The position numbers were made by a program, and so were the translations under genes. A stretch of DNA of 64,000 nucleotides from Methylosinus sp. C49 (GTDB lineage: Bacteria > Pseudomonadota > Alphaproteobacteria > Rhizobiales > Beijerinckiaceae): NCBI RefSeq assembly GCF_009936375.1, contig NZ_AP022332.1:3380501-3444500 (forward strand), read 5' to 3'. The notes beneath the pieces were generated by a model. The model saw only the letters and a list, made by a program, of their open reading frames with translations. It was not told the DNA's origin and ran no database searches. Of this stretch, positions 53,203 to 61,890 are shown piece by piece (position 1 is the stretch's first letter; the number at the start of each line of letters is the position of its first letter).

Positions 53203-54843
53203 ATGACGCTGCATCTCAACCCATCCGAGACCACCGAGAGCGCCGTTCTCGACGAGGCCCATATCGGCCATATTCGCGGCGCGCTGGGCACGATCCATCA
53301 TGCCGATCACGGCCCGCGCATCGGCTTCAAGCGCCGTCTCCAGACTCTTCTCGCCATTCTCGGTCCCGGCCTCATCGTCATGGTCGGCGACAATGACGCG
53401 GGCGCCTTCGGAACTTACACTCAGGCGGGCCAGAACTACGGCACGAGCCTGCTGTGGACGCTGCTGCTGCTCGTTCCGGTTCTCTACGTCAATCAGGAGA
53501 TGGTGTTGCGGCTCGGCGCCGTCGCCGGCGTCGGACACGCAAGGCTCATCGTCGAGCGCTTCGGCAAGTTCTGGGGCGCCTTCAGCGTCATCGATCTCTT
53601 CCTGCTCAACGCGCTGACCATCGTCACCGAATTCATCGGCATATCCCTCGCGCTCTCCTATCTCGGCGTCTCGCGGGAGCTCGGCGTCGCGCTGTCGGCC
53701 GTCGTCATCATGGCGGCGGTCGGCACGGGCGACTTCCGGCGCTTCGAGCGCTTCGCTCTGATGCTTTGCGCGGGAAGCCTCGTTCTCGTTCCGATCTTCG
53801 TGATGATTCATCCGCCGATGGCGGAGGTCGCGCACGACATGTTCGTCGTGCAGCTTCCGAAGGACGGCAAGCTCAGCGAAGTGATGCTGCTGGTCATAGC
53901 GATTGTCGGCACGACCATCGCGCCCTGGCAACTCTTCTTCCAGCAGAGCTATGTGATCGACAAGCGCATCACCCCGCGCTTCATTCGTTATGAGCGCGTC
54001 GATCTCTGGCTCGGCATAGCGCTCGTCGTCATCGGCGCGGCGGCGATGACGACCTTCACGGCGGCGGTCTTCGCCGGACGTCCAGAAGCCGGCAACTTCA
54101 CCGACGCCGGCGCCGTGGCGGAGGGCTTGGGCCGATACGCCGGGCGCCTGCCGGGCATATTATTCGCTCTGGCGCTGATCGACGCGAGCGTCATCGGCGC
54201 CGCGGCGGTGTCGCTGTCCACGGCCTATGCGCTCGGCGACGTGCTGTCGCTTAAACATTCGCTGCATCGCAAGCCGTCCGACGCCAAGGGCTTCTATGGC
54301 GTCTATTTCGCGCTCATCGTCGTTTCGGCGGGCCTCGTGCTGACGCCGGGCGCGCCGCTCGGCCTGCTGACCAACGCCGTGCAGACGCTCGCCGGCGTCC
54401 TGCTGCCGAGCGCGACCGTGTTTCTGCTGCTTCTCTGCAATGACGAGGCGGTCCTCGGCCCCTGGGTCAATGGCTGGGGCATGAATCTCTTCACTGGCGC
54501 GATCGTCGCGATTCTCGTGATGCTATCGATCATTTTGACTGCTTCCGTCTTGTTTCCAGAGCAGACGAACGAGACCGTAATTCTGTGGATCCTCGGCGGC
54601 GGCTCGATCGCGACCGCGGCCATCGCCGTCGCGACGGGCAGGCTCGATACGAAGCGGCGCATAGCGCATGGCGCGATCGGCCGTCACGCCCGCGACAGCT
54701 GGCGCATGCCGCCGCTGCACAGCCTGCCGCCGGCGAAGCTCTCCATGGCGAGCCGCATATGGATGAGCGTGCTGCGCTGCTATCTTCTGCTCGCCGCAGG
54801 GCTCGTTCTCGCGCGCATCGTCACGCTCGCGGTCACACACTGA
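53203..54843 (+). CDS. NRAMP-family metal transporter, divergent type
   Basis: 546 residues, about eleven helices. Helix 1 reads GPGLIVMVGDNDAGAFGTYTQAGQNYG (Asp63-Asn64-Asp65) where typical manganese/iron NRAMPs have DPGN. Helix 6 reads TTIAPWQLFFQQS (about 238-250) where they have A-M-P-H-N, so the metal-coordinating Met is absent. This fits the NRAMP-related branch whose known members carry Mg2+ or other hard ions rather than Mn2+. N-terminus is a 45-residue polar extension; the C-terminal 45 residues are basic. Directly followed by the DMT gene with no gap. Confidence 0.85.
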   Translation: MTLHLNPSETTESAVLDEAHIGHIRGALGTIHHADHGPRIGFKRRLQTLLAILGPGLIVMVGDNDAGAFGTYTQAGQNYGTSLLWTLLLLVPVLYVNQEMVLRLGAVAGVGHARLIVERFGKFWGAFSVIDLFLLNALTIVTEFIGISLALSYLGVSRELGVALSAVVIMAAVGTGDFRRFERFALMLCAGSLVLVPIFVMIHPPMAEVAHDMFVVQLPKDGKLSEVMLLVIAIVGTTIAPWQLFFQQSYVIDKRITPRFIRYERVDLWLGIALVVIGAAAMTTFTAAVFAGRPEAGNFTDAGAVAEGLGRYAGRLPGILFALALIDASVIGAAAVSLSTAYALGDVLSLKHSLHRKPSDAKGFYGVYFALIVVSAGLVLTPGAPLGLLTNAVQTLAGVLLPSATVFLLLLCNDEAVLGPWVNGWGMNLFTGAIVAILVMLSIILTASVLFPEQTNETVILWILGGGSIATAAIAVATGRLDTKRRIAHGAIGRHARDSWRMPPLHSLPPAKLSMASRIWMSVLRCYLLLAAGLVLARIVTLAVTH

Positions 54844-55914
54844 ATGTCTGCGCCAAACATGAAAGCAAAAGCCATATCCTACGCGCTGCTCTCGGCGGCT
54901 CTGTTCGGGGTCTCGACGCCGGCCGCCAAGCTGCTTCTCGCGGACATAGATCAGCGCATCCTCGCCGGCCTGCTCTATTGCGGCGCCGGCGTCGGCGTCG
55001 CTCTGCTGCGCCGTCTCCCGCTTCGGCTCGGCTTCGCCATCCGCGCGGAAGAGGCGACGCTCGCCGGGTCGGATTGGGCGTGGATGGGAGCGGCGACTCT
55101 GGCGGGCGGCGTCGCCGGCCCTTTGCTGCTGATGTTCGGCCTCGCCCATTCGGAAGCCGCGACGGCCTCATTGCTGCTCACGCTCGAGGGCGTCTTCACC
55201 GCGGCCATCGCATGGTTCGTGTTTCGCGAGCCTTTCGATCGTCGCATCGCCCTCGGCATGGCTTTCATCGTCGCAGGATCGCTCTGCCTCGCCTGGTCGG
55301 GAGCGCCGAGCCTCTCCGGCGCACTCGGGCCTCTCGCGATCGCGGCGGCCTGCCTCGCCTGGGCGGTCGACAACAACCTCACACGAAGAGTCTCTCTCTC
55401 CGATCCGCTGCAAATCGTCGAGATCAAGGGTATGGTCGGCGGCGCGGTCAATCTCGGACTTGGGTTATTCGCCGGCGCTCATCTGCCTGCCATCCCGCTG
55501 ATCGGCGCGGCGAGCGTCGTCGGCTTCCTCGGCTATGGCCTCAGCCTGGCGCTGTTCGTTCTGGCCCTCCGCCATCTCGGCACGGCGCGCACCGGCGCCT
55601 ATTTCTCCACGGCTCCCTTTCTCGGCGCCGCGGTCTCCGTCGCGGCGCTCGGCGACCCCTTGACGATGGAACTCGCCGCCGGAGCGGCGCTGATGGGCGC
55701 GGGCGTCTGGCTGCATCTGACCGAAAGCCACGAGCACGAGCATTTGCACCAAGCCGTCGAACATTCGCATTCGCATGTTCATGACGGACATCATCGGCAT
55801 GGAGACCACTCCGATCATGAGAACGGCCAGCCGCACATACATTGGCACGCGCACGAGCCGCTGCTGCACGCGCATCCTCATATGCCCGACACGCATCACC
55901 GACACGATCATTGA
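54844..55914 (+). CDS. DMT/EamA permease with histidine-rich tail
   Basis: 356 residues. Ten helices in two EamA repeats (ALLSAALFGVSTPAAKLLL near the start). From about residue 298 the tail is packed with His, Glu and Asp (HEHEHLHQAVEHSHSHVHDGHHRHGDH…), some 25 His in 60 residues, expected in the cytoplasm or periplasm as a metal store. The ATG follows the NRAMP stop directly. His-rich tails are known in Ni/Co/Zn transporters and chaperones, so a metal or metal-complex exporter is likely, but the DMT family usually handles metabolites. Confidence 0.85.
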   Translation: MSAPNMKAKAISYALLSAALFGVSTPAAKLLLADIDQRILAGLLYCGAGVGVALLRRLPLRLGFAIRAEEATLAGSDWAWMGAATLAGGVAGPLLLMFGLAHSEAATASLLLTLEGVFTAAIAWFVFREPFDRRIALGMAFIVAGSLCLAWSGAPSLSGALGPLAIAAACLAWAVDNNLTRRVSLSDPLQIVEIKGMVGGAVNLGLGLFAGAHLPAIPLIGAASVVGFLGYGLSLALFVLALRHLGTARTGAYFSTAPFLGAAVSVAALGDPLTMELAAGAALMGAGVWLHLTESHEHEHLHQAVEHSHSHVHDGHHRHGDHSDHENGQPHIHWHAHEPLLHAHPHMPDTHHRHDH

Positions 55915-55974
55915 CCGAAGACCGAACCTCGCCGCCGCTTCTCGCGCGTCGATGGTGTCGAGAGCGGAACGAGG

Positions 55975-58900
55975 ATGAGTTCGACGGCAAAGGGGCGAAT
56001 CTGGCGCCGGATGCTGATCCTGCTCGCCTCCGCCGCTCTCGCGGCGGGGCTTTGCGCCGCCTTTTTCGGCCGCCCGGATCTGGCCCGATGGACTTGGGCG
56101 GCGGGCACGGTTCCGGTCGCTGCGAGCCTCGCTGTCTCGATCGCCCGTGATTTGCTCGCCGGGCGAGCCGGCGTCGACGTGATCGCGCTTCTCTCCATGT
56201 CGGCGGCGCTGGCGCTCGGCGAAGCTTTGGCGGCGGCGATCGTCGCGGTAATGTACGCGGGCGGCAGCGTCATCGAAGATCTGGCGGTCGGTCGCGCCGA
56301 ACGCGACCTGAAAGCGCTGATCGATCGCGCACCGCGCATCGCTCACCGCCGGATCGACGACAGGATCGAGGACGTCCCGATCGATAATGTCGCAGTCGGG
56401 GATCTTCTGCTGGTCCGAGCCGGCGAGGTCGTGCCGACGGATGGCCGGATCGTCGGAGCGAATGCGCTGCTCGACGAGTCGGCGGTGACAGGCGAGCCGC
56501 TTCCGGTCGTGAGACGCAATGGAGAAGCGGCCTCGAGCGGAACGGTCAACGCCGGCGAGACATTCGAGATGGAGGCGACCGCCGCACCGGGCGAAAGCGC
56601 CTATGCCGGGATCGTCGAGCTCGCGACCGCCGCGCAGACAGCGAAAGCTCCGTTCATCAGAATGGCGGATCGCTATGCGCTGCTGTTCTTGCCCGTGACC
56701 CTGCTGGCGGCGGGCGCCGCCTGGGCGCTTTCGCAGGATCCTATTCGCGGCTTGGCGGTGCTGGTCGCCGCCACGCCCTGTCCTTTGATTCTCGCGGCGC
56801 CGGCGGCCTTCGTCGCTGGCGCCTCGCGCGCCGCGCGACGCGGCGTCCTGATCAAAGGCGGCGGGCCGCTGGAGGCGCTCGCGCGAACGCATACGGTGAT
56901 GTTCGACAAGACCGGCACGCTCACGGTCGGCGGCGCACGTCTCGTCGCGATAGAAACGGGGCCGGACCATGACGCGAACGAAGCCTTGCGGCTCGCCGCA
57001 TCGCTCGAGCAGGCGTCCCATCATGTCGTCGCCGCCGCCATCGTCGCCGCGGCGTCGGAGAGAGGCCTCTCTCTGCACATTCCGACCGAGGTCCGCGAGA
57101 CGTTCGGAACCGGGATCGCGGGAAAGGTCGACGGGCGCGACATTCGCGTCGGCGCTCTGCAATTCGTGCAGGGCGACGAAGAACTCGAGGATTGGGCCGC
57201 GCGCGCCGCCCGCCGCGCGTCCTGGCGCTCCGCGCTCACCGTCTTCGTCTCGTCGAACGGGCGCCTCATCGCCGTCCTCCTTCTCGCCGACGCGCTTCGG
57301 CGCGAGACGCCGCGCGCAATCCAGGCGCTACGCGATGCGGGCGTCGATCGAATCGTCATGGTCACAGGCGATCGCGCCGACGCCGCCGAAACGATCGGCG
57401 CGGCGCTCGATCTCGACGCGGTCCTCGCCGACCGAATCCCTTCCGACAAGGTGGACGCCGTCGCGATCGAGCGACGCCTCCATCCGACGCTGATGGTCGG
57501 CGACGGAATTAATGACGCTCCGGCTCTGGCCGCCGCGGATGTCGGCGTCGCCATGGGCGCGCGCGGCGCGAGCGCGTCCTCCGAGGCGGCGGATGTCGTC
57601 ATTCTCGTCGATCGGCTGGATCGCGTCTCGGAGGCAGTGGCGATCGCGCGCCGAACCCGCCTCATCGCGCTGCAGAGCATCATCGCCGGAATGACTCTGT
57701 CCTTCGCGACGATGGGAGCGGCGGCCTTCGGCTGGATCGGCCCTGTGGGCGGCGCGCTGATACAAGAGGCGATCGACATCGCCGTCATCCTGAACGCTCT
57801 GCGGGCGCTCGGCGGCGGCTCGACCTTGCTTCGGCGTCCTCTGCCAGAGACGGCGACGCGGGCGTTGCGCGAAGATCACGAGAAGATCGAGCAGAGCCTC
57901 GATCGCCTGCGGCAGATCGCCGATGCGTTGGACGCGGCCTCACCGCGACGCGCATCCGAACATATAGACGAAGCCGATCGTCTGGTCGCGGACGTCATAT
58001 TGGTGCACGAGCGCGACGACGAGAGCGACATTTATCCGCGCATCTCGCATTATCTTCCGAGCGGGCAAGGGCTCGGCGCCATGAGCCGTGCGCATCGAGA
58101 GATCCACCATCAGGCAAGGCTGCTGGCGCGCCTCGCCGAGGGGCTGCGCTCGCACGAGCCGGACAAATATCTGATCCGCGACGCGCAGAGGATCATCGAA
58201 GCGATCGAGACTCTCGTTCGAGTCCATAATGCGCAGGAGGAGGACGTCTATGAGCAGGCCGCGTCGGAATTCAGCGGGAGCGGATCGCTCCGAAAGCTGC
58301 AGACGCGCAAATCCGAAGCGGCTTCCGCTTTTGATCGCGCCATAGGCTCGGCGTCTCGCGCAAGAGGCGTTGGACGAACGGCTTTCGCGACGCTGGCGGC
58401 TCTCGCAATCCTCCTCGGAGGCGGATGGCTCCACTTCCGATGGGAGCGCAATGCGCCGCGAGACGGCGTGACGGCCACAGGCGTTGTAGAGGCGACGAAC
58501 GCCACGCCGATCTCCACACGCTTATCGGGGACCATCCGAGCCGTCTATTGTGACGTCGGCACAAAAGTGACGGCGGGCCAGATTTGCTCCGAGATCGATC
58601 CGCAGCCTTACCGCGCCGCCGTCGAGCAAGCAAAAGCCGATCTCGCTCTCGCCGACGTCCGCCTCGAAACGGCCAGAGCCGCCCTCGCCCGGATGGAAAA
58701 GCGGCTCGAGCGCCAACGAGCCGAGGCGGATCATGGAGCCTTGTCGAAAAAGACGCTCGCCCGATCCGAGGTCGCTCTTTCCCGCGCGCGAGCGCGAGCG
58801 GATCAGGAAGAAGCCTCGCGCACTTTGCGCCGAACTCAGTTGAGCGAAGCCGAAGAGTATTTGGCGCAGACCGCCGTGGCTGTGACAGTCGACGGGATGG

Positions 58901-59250
58901 TGATCGCGCGCGAGGCGAAAGTCGGCCATACGATCGACGCGCGAGAGACGCCTGCGCGACTGTTCACGATCGCGACCGATCTCAGCGTCGTCGAGATCAT
59001 CGTCACTATACATTCCAGCGAACTGCGACAACCGAGGATCGGCAGTCAGGTCGCTTTCAGCGTCGTTTCTCTGCCAGGGCGCGCATTCTCGGGAATCGTC
59101 GAGCAAGTTTCACGTTCGACCCCGGATGCCGACCACGCTTCGACGTATCGTGTCGTCATAGAAGCGTTCAATCCCGATCTGCTGCTGCGACCGGGCATGG
59201 TCGCGACGCTCATGATCCACGATTTCGTCGCCGTAATGACGCCCAGGTAA
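55975..59250 (+). CDS. Fusion: P1B-5-type ATPase, hemerythrin domain, membrane-fusion domain
   Basis: 1091 residues in one uninterrupted frame. (1) About 1-620: P1B ATPase without an N-terminal metal-binding domain; TPCP in the ion-path helix (267-270), DKTGT (311-315), GDGIND (from 509) and QEAIDIAVILNALR in the last helix, the pattern of subgroup P1B-5 (Nia of Sinorhizobium). The usual HP dipeptide reads SHHVVA. (2) About 631-760: HHE hemerythrin domain (EDHEKIEQ, VHERDDESDIYP, AHREIHHQ, VHNAQEEDVYEQ). (3) About 804-1091: a new membrane helix and a HlyD/MacA-type adaptor (VTATGVVEATNATPISTRLSGTIRAVYCDVG, coiled coil, beta-barrel). Parts 1 and 2 are known together; part 3 is, to my knowledge, not. 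Ni/Fe is likely for the metal. Confidence 0.9.
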   Translation: MSSTAKGRIWRRMLILLASAALAAGLCAAFFGRPDLARWTWAAGTVPVAASLAVSIARDLLAGRAGVDVIALLSMSAALALGEALAAAIVAVMYAGGSVIEDLAVGRAERDLKALIDRAPRIAHRRIDDRIEDVPIDNVAVGDLLLVRAGEVVPTDGRIVGANALLDESAVTGEPLPVVRRNGEAASSGTVNAGETFEMEATAAPGESAYAGIVELATAAQTAKAPFIRMADRYALLFLPVTLLAAGAAWALSQDPIRGLAVLVAATPCPLILAAPAAFVAGASRAARRGVLIKGGGPLEALARTHTVMFDKTGTLTVGGARLVAIETGPDHDANEALRLAASLEQASHHVVAAAIVAAASERGLSLHIPTEVRETFGTGIAGKVDGRDIRVGALQFVQGDEELEDWAARAARRASWRSALTVFVSSNGRLIAVLLLADALRRETPRAIQALRDAGVDRIVMVTGDRADAAETIGAALDLDAVLADRIPSDKVDAVAIERRLHPTLMVGDGINDAPALAAADVGVAMGARGASASSEAADVVILVDRLDRVSEAVAIARRTRLIALQSIIAGMTLSFATMGAAAFGWIGPVGGALIQEAIDIAVILNALRALGGGSTLLRRPLPETATRALREDHEKIEQSLDRLRQIADALDAASPRRASEHIDEADRLVADVILVHERDDESDIYPRISHYLPSGQGLGAMSRAHREIHHQARLLARLAEGLRSHEPDKYLIRDAQRIIEAIETLVRVHNAQEEDVYEQAASEFSGSGSLRKLQTRKSEAASAFDRAIGSASRARGVGRTAFATLAALAILLGGGWLHFRWERNAPRDGVTATGVVEATNATPISTRLSGTIRAVYCDVGTKVTAGQICSEIDPQPYRAAVEQAKADLALADVRLETARAALARMEKRLERQRAEADHGALSKKTLARSEVALSRARARADQEEASRTLRRTQLSEAEEYLAQTAVAVTVDGMVIAREAKVGHTIDARETPARLFTIATDLSVVEIIVTIHSSELRQPRIGSQVAFSVVSLPGRAFSGIVEQVSRSTPDADHASTYRVVIEAFNPDLLLRPGMVATLMIHDFVAVMTPR

Positions 59251-59382
59251 TTGTATATCGTCGACTGCTCGGATGCGCCCGCGTTCCGCGGGAATCATTA
59301 GACTTCCGACGCCGTCTAGAACGCCGCGGCAATTCGAGCAGAGCGCGCTGCCGGAGCTGCCTCCGAACGAAAGGAAATCCTC

Positions 59383-60123
59383 ATGAAAAAAATCAAGTTC
59401 CGGATGAACGGCGACGATCTCGCGCCCCGCCGCACGCGCATGGAAATCCCCGGCTGGGCGGGGCAGCCGGAGAAGCGCACGGATGGCTCGCATGAACACG
59501 CTTGGCACTGCGTGCCGTTTTCCGAATACGCCAAATATGGCGTCGAAATTTTCTACCCCTACAAGAATGAGCTGCGCGTCTCGAGGAAGGATGGCCGGCT
59601 GATGCTCGATGGCGACTTCGGCGCTCCACCGAGTCCCGGCCGCAGCTGGCCGCCTTTTCGTGATTTTGGGGGCAGTTTCTACACCTATCAGCTCTTGCTC
59701 GATCTCAAGCCCGAACCCGGCTATGCGATCAAGGTCGAGACGCATCCGAGCTTTTATACCGACAGCGCCGGCGCCGCGCCGATCGCAGTGCCGGCTATCA
59801 TCCGCGAATGGTGGCCGATGATCTATTTTCTCGTTTTCAAATCGCCGATGGAAGGACAAACGCATATCTTCCGAACCGGCACGCCGATGGCTCAGTTCAC
59901 CATGATTCCGGCGGAAAGCGATATCGACCTCGAGCCGATGAGCTTCGACGAGGCGGCCGAACGTGAATTGCAGTCGCGACGCATCCATGCGAGCCGAGAG
60001 ACGCTCGGCGTCGACTCGCAATGGCTATCGACGAGCGACACGGTTTTCGACGGCACCTATCGCCACATCCATGGCGCGGCGCGTTCGGCCGAGGAAAAGC
60101 AGAAAAAGCCGCGTCTCGAATGA
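59383..60123 (+). CDS. Protein of unknown function, DUF6065-like
   Basis: 246 residues, no signal peptide and no membrane helices. It contains WHCVPFSEYAKYGVEIFYPY and GTPMAQFTMIPAE, and near the middle GYAIKVETHPSFY and WWPMIYFLVFKSP. This matches my memory of small DUF6065-type soluble proteins, not certain. Good Shine-Dalgarno (AAAGGAAA) before the ATG at 59383. It stands 132 bases after the fusion ATPase and is probably a separate unit. Confidence 0.65.
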   Translation: MKKIKFRMNGDDLAPRRTRMEIPGWAGQPEKRTDGSHEHAWHCVPFSEYAKYGVEIFYPYKNELRVSRKDGRLMLDGDFGAPPSPGRSWPPFRDFGGSFYTYQLLLDLKPEPGYAIKVETHPSFYTDSAGAAPIAVPAIIREWWPMIYFLVFKSPMEGQTHIFRTGTPMAQFTMIPAESDIDLEPMSFDEAAERELQSRRIHASRETLGVDSQWLSTSDTVFDGTYRHIHGAARSAEEKQKKPRLE

Positions 60124-60135
60124 CAGGCGCGGCTT
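60106..60135 (-). terminator. Terminator of the poly-His gene
   Basis: 8-bp stem AAGCCGCG / CGCGGCTT; on the minus strand it is followed by TTTTT. It overlaps the 3' end of the facing 59383-60123 gene. Confidence 0.7.
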
Positions 60136-60141
60136 GTGCTC

Positions 60142-60543
60142 CTACCAGCGCCAATCATTCCAGTGATGGTGATGGTGGTGATGATGGTGGTGGTGGTGAT
60201 AATAGCGCGGCGGGCCGTAGTAGCCCCAGCCGCCCCAACCCCAGCCATGATGATGATGATGGTGGTGGTGATGATGGCGCCACCGTCGGGACGGATAGTA
60301 GGTGTAACCGTCGTAGTAAGGATTGCCATAATATTGCGCCATCTGGATGCGCGGCTCGGATTGTGTCGCCTTCCGCGCCTCGGCCTCCCGCAGGAGCGCC
60401 GTGGCATTCGGTATCGGTTGCAGAAGTTCCGCATAGGAACGGGGTGACATCACTTGATCGAGCGTTCGCGCGTCGGCCGTGGGCGCCGCAGCGAGCGGCA
60501 ACGCCGAAATTACGCCGACCAACCCGACGGTCTTCTTGTCCAT
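60142..60543 (-). CDS. Secreted poly-histidine protein
   Basis: 133 residues. The start at 60543 is favoured by GGGGGAG nine bases upstream; signal peptide MDKKTVGLVGVISALPLAAAPTADA. Mature part begins RTLDQVMSPRSYAELLQPIPNATALLREAEA, a segment I have seen in rhizobial small periplasmic proteins, then Tyr-rich and two runs of 10 and 12 His separated by GWGWGGWGYYGPP. Likely binds Ni, Zn or Cu in the periplasm. Located between metal transporter genes. The His runs make a low-complexity DNA tract at about 60150-60290. Confidence 0.82.
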   Translation of the reverse strand: MDKKTVGLVGVISALPLAAAPTADARTLDQVMSPRSYAELLQPIPNATALLREAEARKATQSEPRIQMAQYYGNPYYDGYTYYPSRRWRHHHHHHHHHHGWGWGGWGYYGPPRYYHHHHHHHHHHHHWNDWRW

Positions 60544-60908
60544 GGACATTCTCCCCCGCATTACGGTCACGCGCGTCTCGCTACTCCATCATGCGGACAT
60601 GCTCGACCCGGCGACGATACGAGCCAGCATCGCGCTCCGCAGATGAACGGCTCATGAATCTTTAAGCCCTACACACGTGAGACGCAGCGGCGCGATCATC
60701 GCGGCCCGATTTCCGTGGCGCGACATGGGTTGCCCGAGTAATGCTCGTCACGTCGAGTGTGACTTCGCTCGCCACCTGCCGAGTCATGCAGCTCCGGCGC
60801 CGGAACGACGCCCCCGGTCGCCGCCGCGGAAACTGGCCGCGGCTTGTCCAACCTCGGCCCGTCGCCCAAAACCGGTCCGGTTATCCGTAACCGACCGAGA
60901 GTCCGAAT
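60544..60908. other. Intergenic region
   Basis: About 365 bases between divergent genes. No gene supported; expected to contain promoters for both directions. Minus-strand small frames are not protein-like. Confidence 0.45.
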
Positions 60909-61208
60909 ATGCGTGAGAAGCATCTGGGTCACGCCGTCTCATTGGCGACGATTTTGTTGAGCACACGCGAGCAGTTGGCTCGCGCGCTGCGTGATGCTGC
61001 GATGGCGAGCATCAGAGCGAGGTCGAGAGGCGCGGGTTTCGACCAGCCGATCATCTCCCGCTACTTCCTCGAATCACACGTCGACGACGCTCTCTATCTG
61101 ATCGGCAGAGACGGGCTCGACGCGCTCGAGAGCAATGTCCGCTTCGCGGTCGACGAAATGATCCGAGAGGCATTGGAAAACGTGAGAATGCGGAGAACGG
61201 ATAATTAG
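60909..61208 (+). CDS. Small helical protein of unknown function
   Basis: 99 residues: MREKHLGHAVSLATILLSTREQLARALRDAAMAS followed by an amphipathic helical second half (DDALYLIGRDGLDALESNVRFAVDEMIREALENV). No motif recognised and no strong ribosome-binding site. Codon use is normal for the window, so it may be real. Confidence 0.5.
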   Translation: MREKHLGHAVSLATILLSTREQLARALRDAAMASIRARSRGAGFDQPIISRYFLESHVDDALYLIGRDGLDALESNVRFAVDEMIREALENVRMRRTDN

Positions 61209-61338
61209 GCGATCGCGCTTTCGGTGCGCCGGCCAAGGCGTGCGCATTGCGCTTGCGCCATCAGGGGCCGACGTTTTCTGACCAGAAGCATGATCGACGT
61301 TGATCAAATTTCAGGGATTTTGTTTTGGGAGCATTGTC

Positions 61339-61575
61339 GTGGAAAGACGAATAACTCTCACTGACATAGACCGCCCTGGAGAGGCGCTCGAAGTCGCCAT
61401 CATCGCCGCCGACGAAACGTCTTTTACACTGGCGGTGCCGAGCACATCCGTGCAATTTCGATTATTCCGCCGCAACCGCCAGGCTCCCTACGAAGGGTCG
61501 TTGGGCGGCCGGAGTTTCTGCTTCGTTCCGTATGCTGTCGAACCAAAAAAGACTGTCACGAAATTGAGAAAATAA
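61339..61575 (+). CDS. Small hypothetical protein
   Basis: 78 residues from a GTG at 61339 with GGGAG eight bases upstream: VERRITLTDIDRPGEALEVAIIAADETSFTLAVPSTSVQFRLFRRN, a probable small beta protein. No family recognised. A longer frame to TTG 61300 is less likely. Confidence 0.45.
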   Translation: MERRITLTDIDRPGEALEVAIIAADETSFTLAVPSTSVQFRLFRRNRQAPYEGSLGGRSFCFVPYAVEPKKTVTKLRK

Positions 61576-61890
61576 AGCGTCCGACACATAAATCGTCGCC
61601 AGACGTGGCGTGCGACGCGATGGACGGTTCGAACGTGACGTTGCCACCCGACACGCGGGCCGGTTCTTCTGCCGCTTCCCGGAAGCAAGGGGCCTCGGCT
61701 GTTCACGTCGAGAATACCTCTCGCGCGGGATTCTGGCGCACTGGCCCAGCTGAAGATTGATGAGCCAAGTTCATAGCCCCATGCTGATTTTTTGCCATAA
61801 CCAACAGAAAGCAAGCGCATTACTTTGCTCTCGCTCAGGCTCGTCCCAACGGACGCCCTCGAGGCGACGCCTCACAATGAAGAAACCTCT
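61576..61890. other. Intergenic region before RND operon
   Basis: About 315 bases. Expected promoter of the RND operon on the plus strand; no regulator gene, no clear dyad seen. Confidence 0.4.

Noticed and set aside
60150-60290. Tandem repeat of the GATGGTGGT type taken as a repeat locus
   Set aside because: It encodes the His runs of the secreted protein, so it is coding low complexity.
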